From Oscillospiraceae bacterium (GTDB lineage: Bacteria > Bacillota > Clostridia > Oscillospirales > CAG-272), in the NCBI GenBank assembly GCA_015064385.1, contig SVSI01000017.1, forward strand, positions 1 to 42,936: a DNA stretch of 42,936 bases. The letters run 5' to 3'. The position numbers were made by a program, and so were the translations under genes. Under the pieces are notes generated by a model. That model ran no database searches. It worked only from the letters and a program-made list of their open reading frames with translations, and had not been told where the DNA came from. Positions 42,359 through 42,936 of the stretch are shown here, piece by piece. Numbering within the stretch: the first letter of the stretch is position 1; each line of letters opens with the position of its first letter.

Positions 42359-42709
42359 ATGGCGAAAAACTATTTACTGATCTATTCGGAACAGCTTGCA
42401 ACCGATATAGAATTACTTTGTCAAAACACAAAAGCTCCTTCCAACACTCTTTTTCAAATCCGCAAAAGTTCAAGCAGTGTGTATGCGAATATCCGCGAAG
42501 CCAATTACGGACAGAGCAAGGCGGATATGCTTTCAAAATTTGAAATAGCTCTCAAAGAATGTAGCGAAACAGAAGGTTGGTTACAGTTATTATTCAACAC
42601 AAATGGTATTGATGAAGAAACATATAAAAGCCACAGAAATCTTTGCGGTCGTATCAGACGAATATTGATTGCGAGTTGTAAAACGCTAAAGGAGAACAAT
42701 CATGCATGA
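42359..42709 (+). CDS. Four-helix-bundle protein (23S rRNA IVS / Avd-like family)
   Basis: 116 residues, wholly helical by pattern. The conserved core LFQIRKSSSSVYANIREANYGQSKADMLSKFEIALKECSETEGWLQLL matches the S23/four-helix-bundle family, where the usual form is R-S-S-x-S-I-x-A-N-I-x-E. Members occur in 23S rRNA intervening sequences, as Avd beside diversity-generating retroelements, and as orphans; they are basic and thought to bind nucleic acid. No reverse transcriptase is seen here. AAGGGAGTG precedes the ATG. Codon use (CAA, AAA, TTA) is AT-richer than the rest of the window, suggesting transfer. Its stop overlaps the next start by eight bases. Confidence 0.85.
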   Translation: MAKNYLLIYSEQLATDIELLCQNTKAPSNTLFQIRKSSSSVYANIREANYGQSKADMLSKFEIALKECSETEGWLQLLFNTNGIDEETYKSHRNLCGRIRRILIASCKTLKENNHA

Positions 42710-42936
42710 TAAAGTAATTATACGCATTGGCACCGATGCAGAAAAGCAAAAATTATTGAATGATTATCCAAACATTAAAAATGTAGTACGCGATGGGGGT
42801 TATTTCATCGTTGCCCAAATTGAGGATACCATCGTTGGTTACTTATGGGCGTTCAAAAGAAAAATTCCTGCACCTGTTGATCAAAATGAAATATTTATTA
42901 ACATCATTGAGGTTATATATACAAATTTGCGTTGTC
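42702..42936 (+). CDS. Probable GNAT-type acetyltransferase, cut by the window end
   Basis: 78 codons are visible from an ATG preceded by GGAGAA, with no stop before the end. The stretch GGYFIVAQIEDTIVGYLWAF looks like strands 2-4 of a GNAT fold, and NEIFINIIEVIY like the strand leading to the acetyl-CoA loop, which is not in view. It overlaps the four-helix-bundle gene and shares its AT-rich codon use, so both probably arrived together. The assignment rests on partial sequence. Confidence 0.55.
   Translation, partial: MHDKVIIRIGTDAEKQKLLNDYPNIKNVVRDGGYFIVAQIEDTIVGYLWAFKRKIPAPVDQNEIFINIIEVIYTNLRC

Overview
The window reads as a chromosomal segment from an uncultured anaerobic member of the Clostridia (Bacillota), probably gut-associated. 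The evidence is spoVG, rubrerythrin, a sodium-pump decarboxylase membrane module, an ECF-type thiamine transporter under a TPP riboswitch, the GGGtGRT gene pair, strong Shine-Dalgarno sites (AAAGGAG/GGAGGA) and many promoters of TTGACA-17 bp-TATAAT type. I cannot place it below class level. Base composition is balanced, except for the last ~600 bases, which are AT-richer and look acquired.

Layout. 1-630: a five-gene tRNA operon (Val-Asp-Phe-Gly-Cys, minus strand). 651-2970: hslO and murC. 3143-3445: spoVG, followed by three tandem copies of a ~127 bp structured intergenic module (3505-3870). 3858-8082 (minus): WG-repeat membrane protein, rlmH, a walJ/yycJ-like hydrolase and a galactokinase. 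8380-10113 (plus): NifU-like scaffold plus GGGtGRT protein, an uncharacterised two-gene system. 10475-17811 (plus): an operon of a YwaF/TMEM164-like membrane protein, ABC ATPase, ABC permease, a bacterial-Ig protein and a large Ig/beta-helix lipoprotein. 17915-18874: CE7 esterase. 19210-23991: a 1593-residue VWA/pilin-type surface adhesin with a variant sorting signal. 24137-24832: F420-ligase-like protein. 24875-29568 (minus): zinc-ribbon membrane protein, rubrerythrin and a YhaN/YhaO pair. 29692-31897 (minus): small secreted repeat protein, methyltransferase and polytopic membrane protein. 32057-34824 (minus): OadG-like and OadB, then an ArsB/NhaD-type transporter. 35109-37841 (minus): BspA-like leucine-rich-repeat lipoprotein whose Pro-Glu-Thr tail is cut by an in-frame TAG. 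37983-38727: TPP riboswitch and thiT. 38935-39996: pfkA. 40213-41745: comM/yifB. 41878-42068: tRNA-Thr and tRNA-Tyr. 42109-42936: a nested hairpin array, a four-helix-bundle protein and a truncated acetyltransferase.

The genes are mostly housekeeping (wall synthesis, translation, glycolysis, stress) interleaved with surface biology (adhesin, LRR lipoprotein, Ig lipoproteins, ABC system). The strongest unexplained signals are non-coding: (1) a palindromically organised array of short hairpins at 42109-42308 whose spacers are mutually complementary, next to a four-helix-bundle gene; (2) a TAAGTAAAG-headed hairpin element in three copies with compensating stem changes, abutting the rlmH and comM starts; (3) the triplicated module after spoVG. 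All calls are by eye, without database searches.
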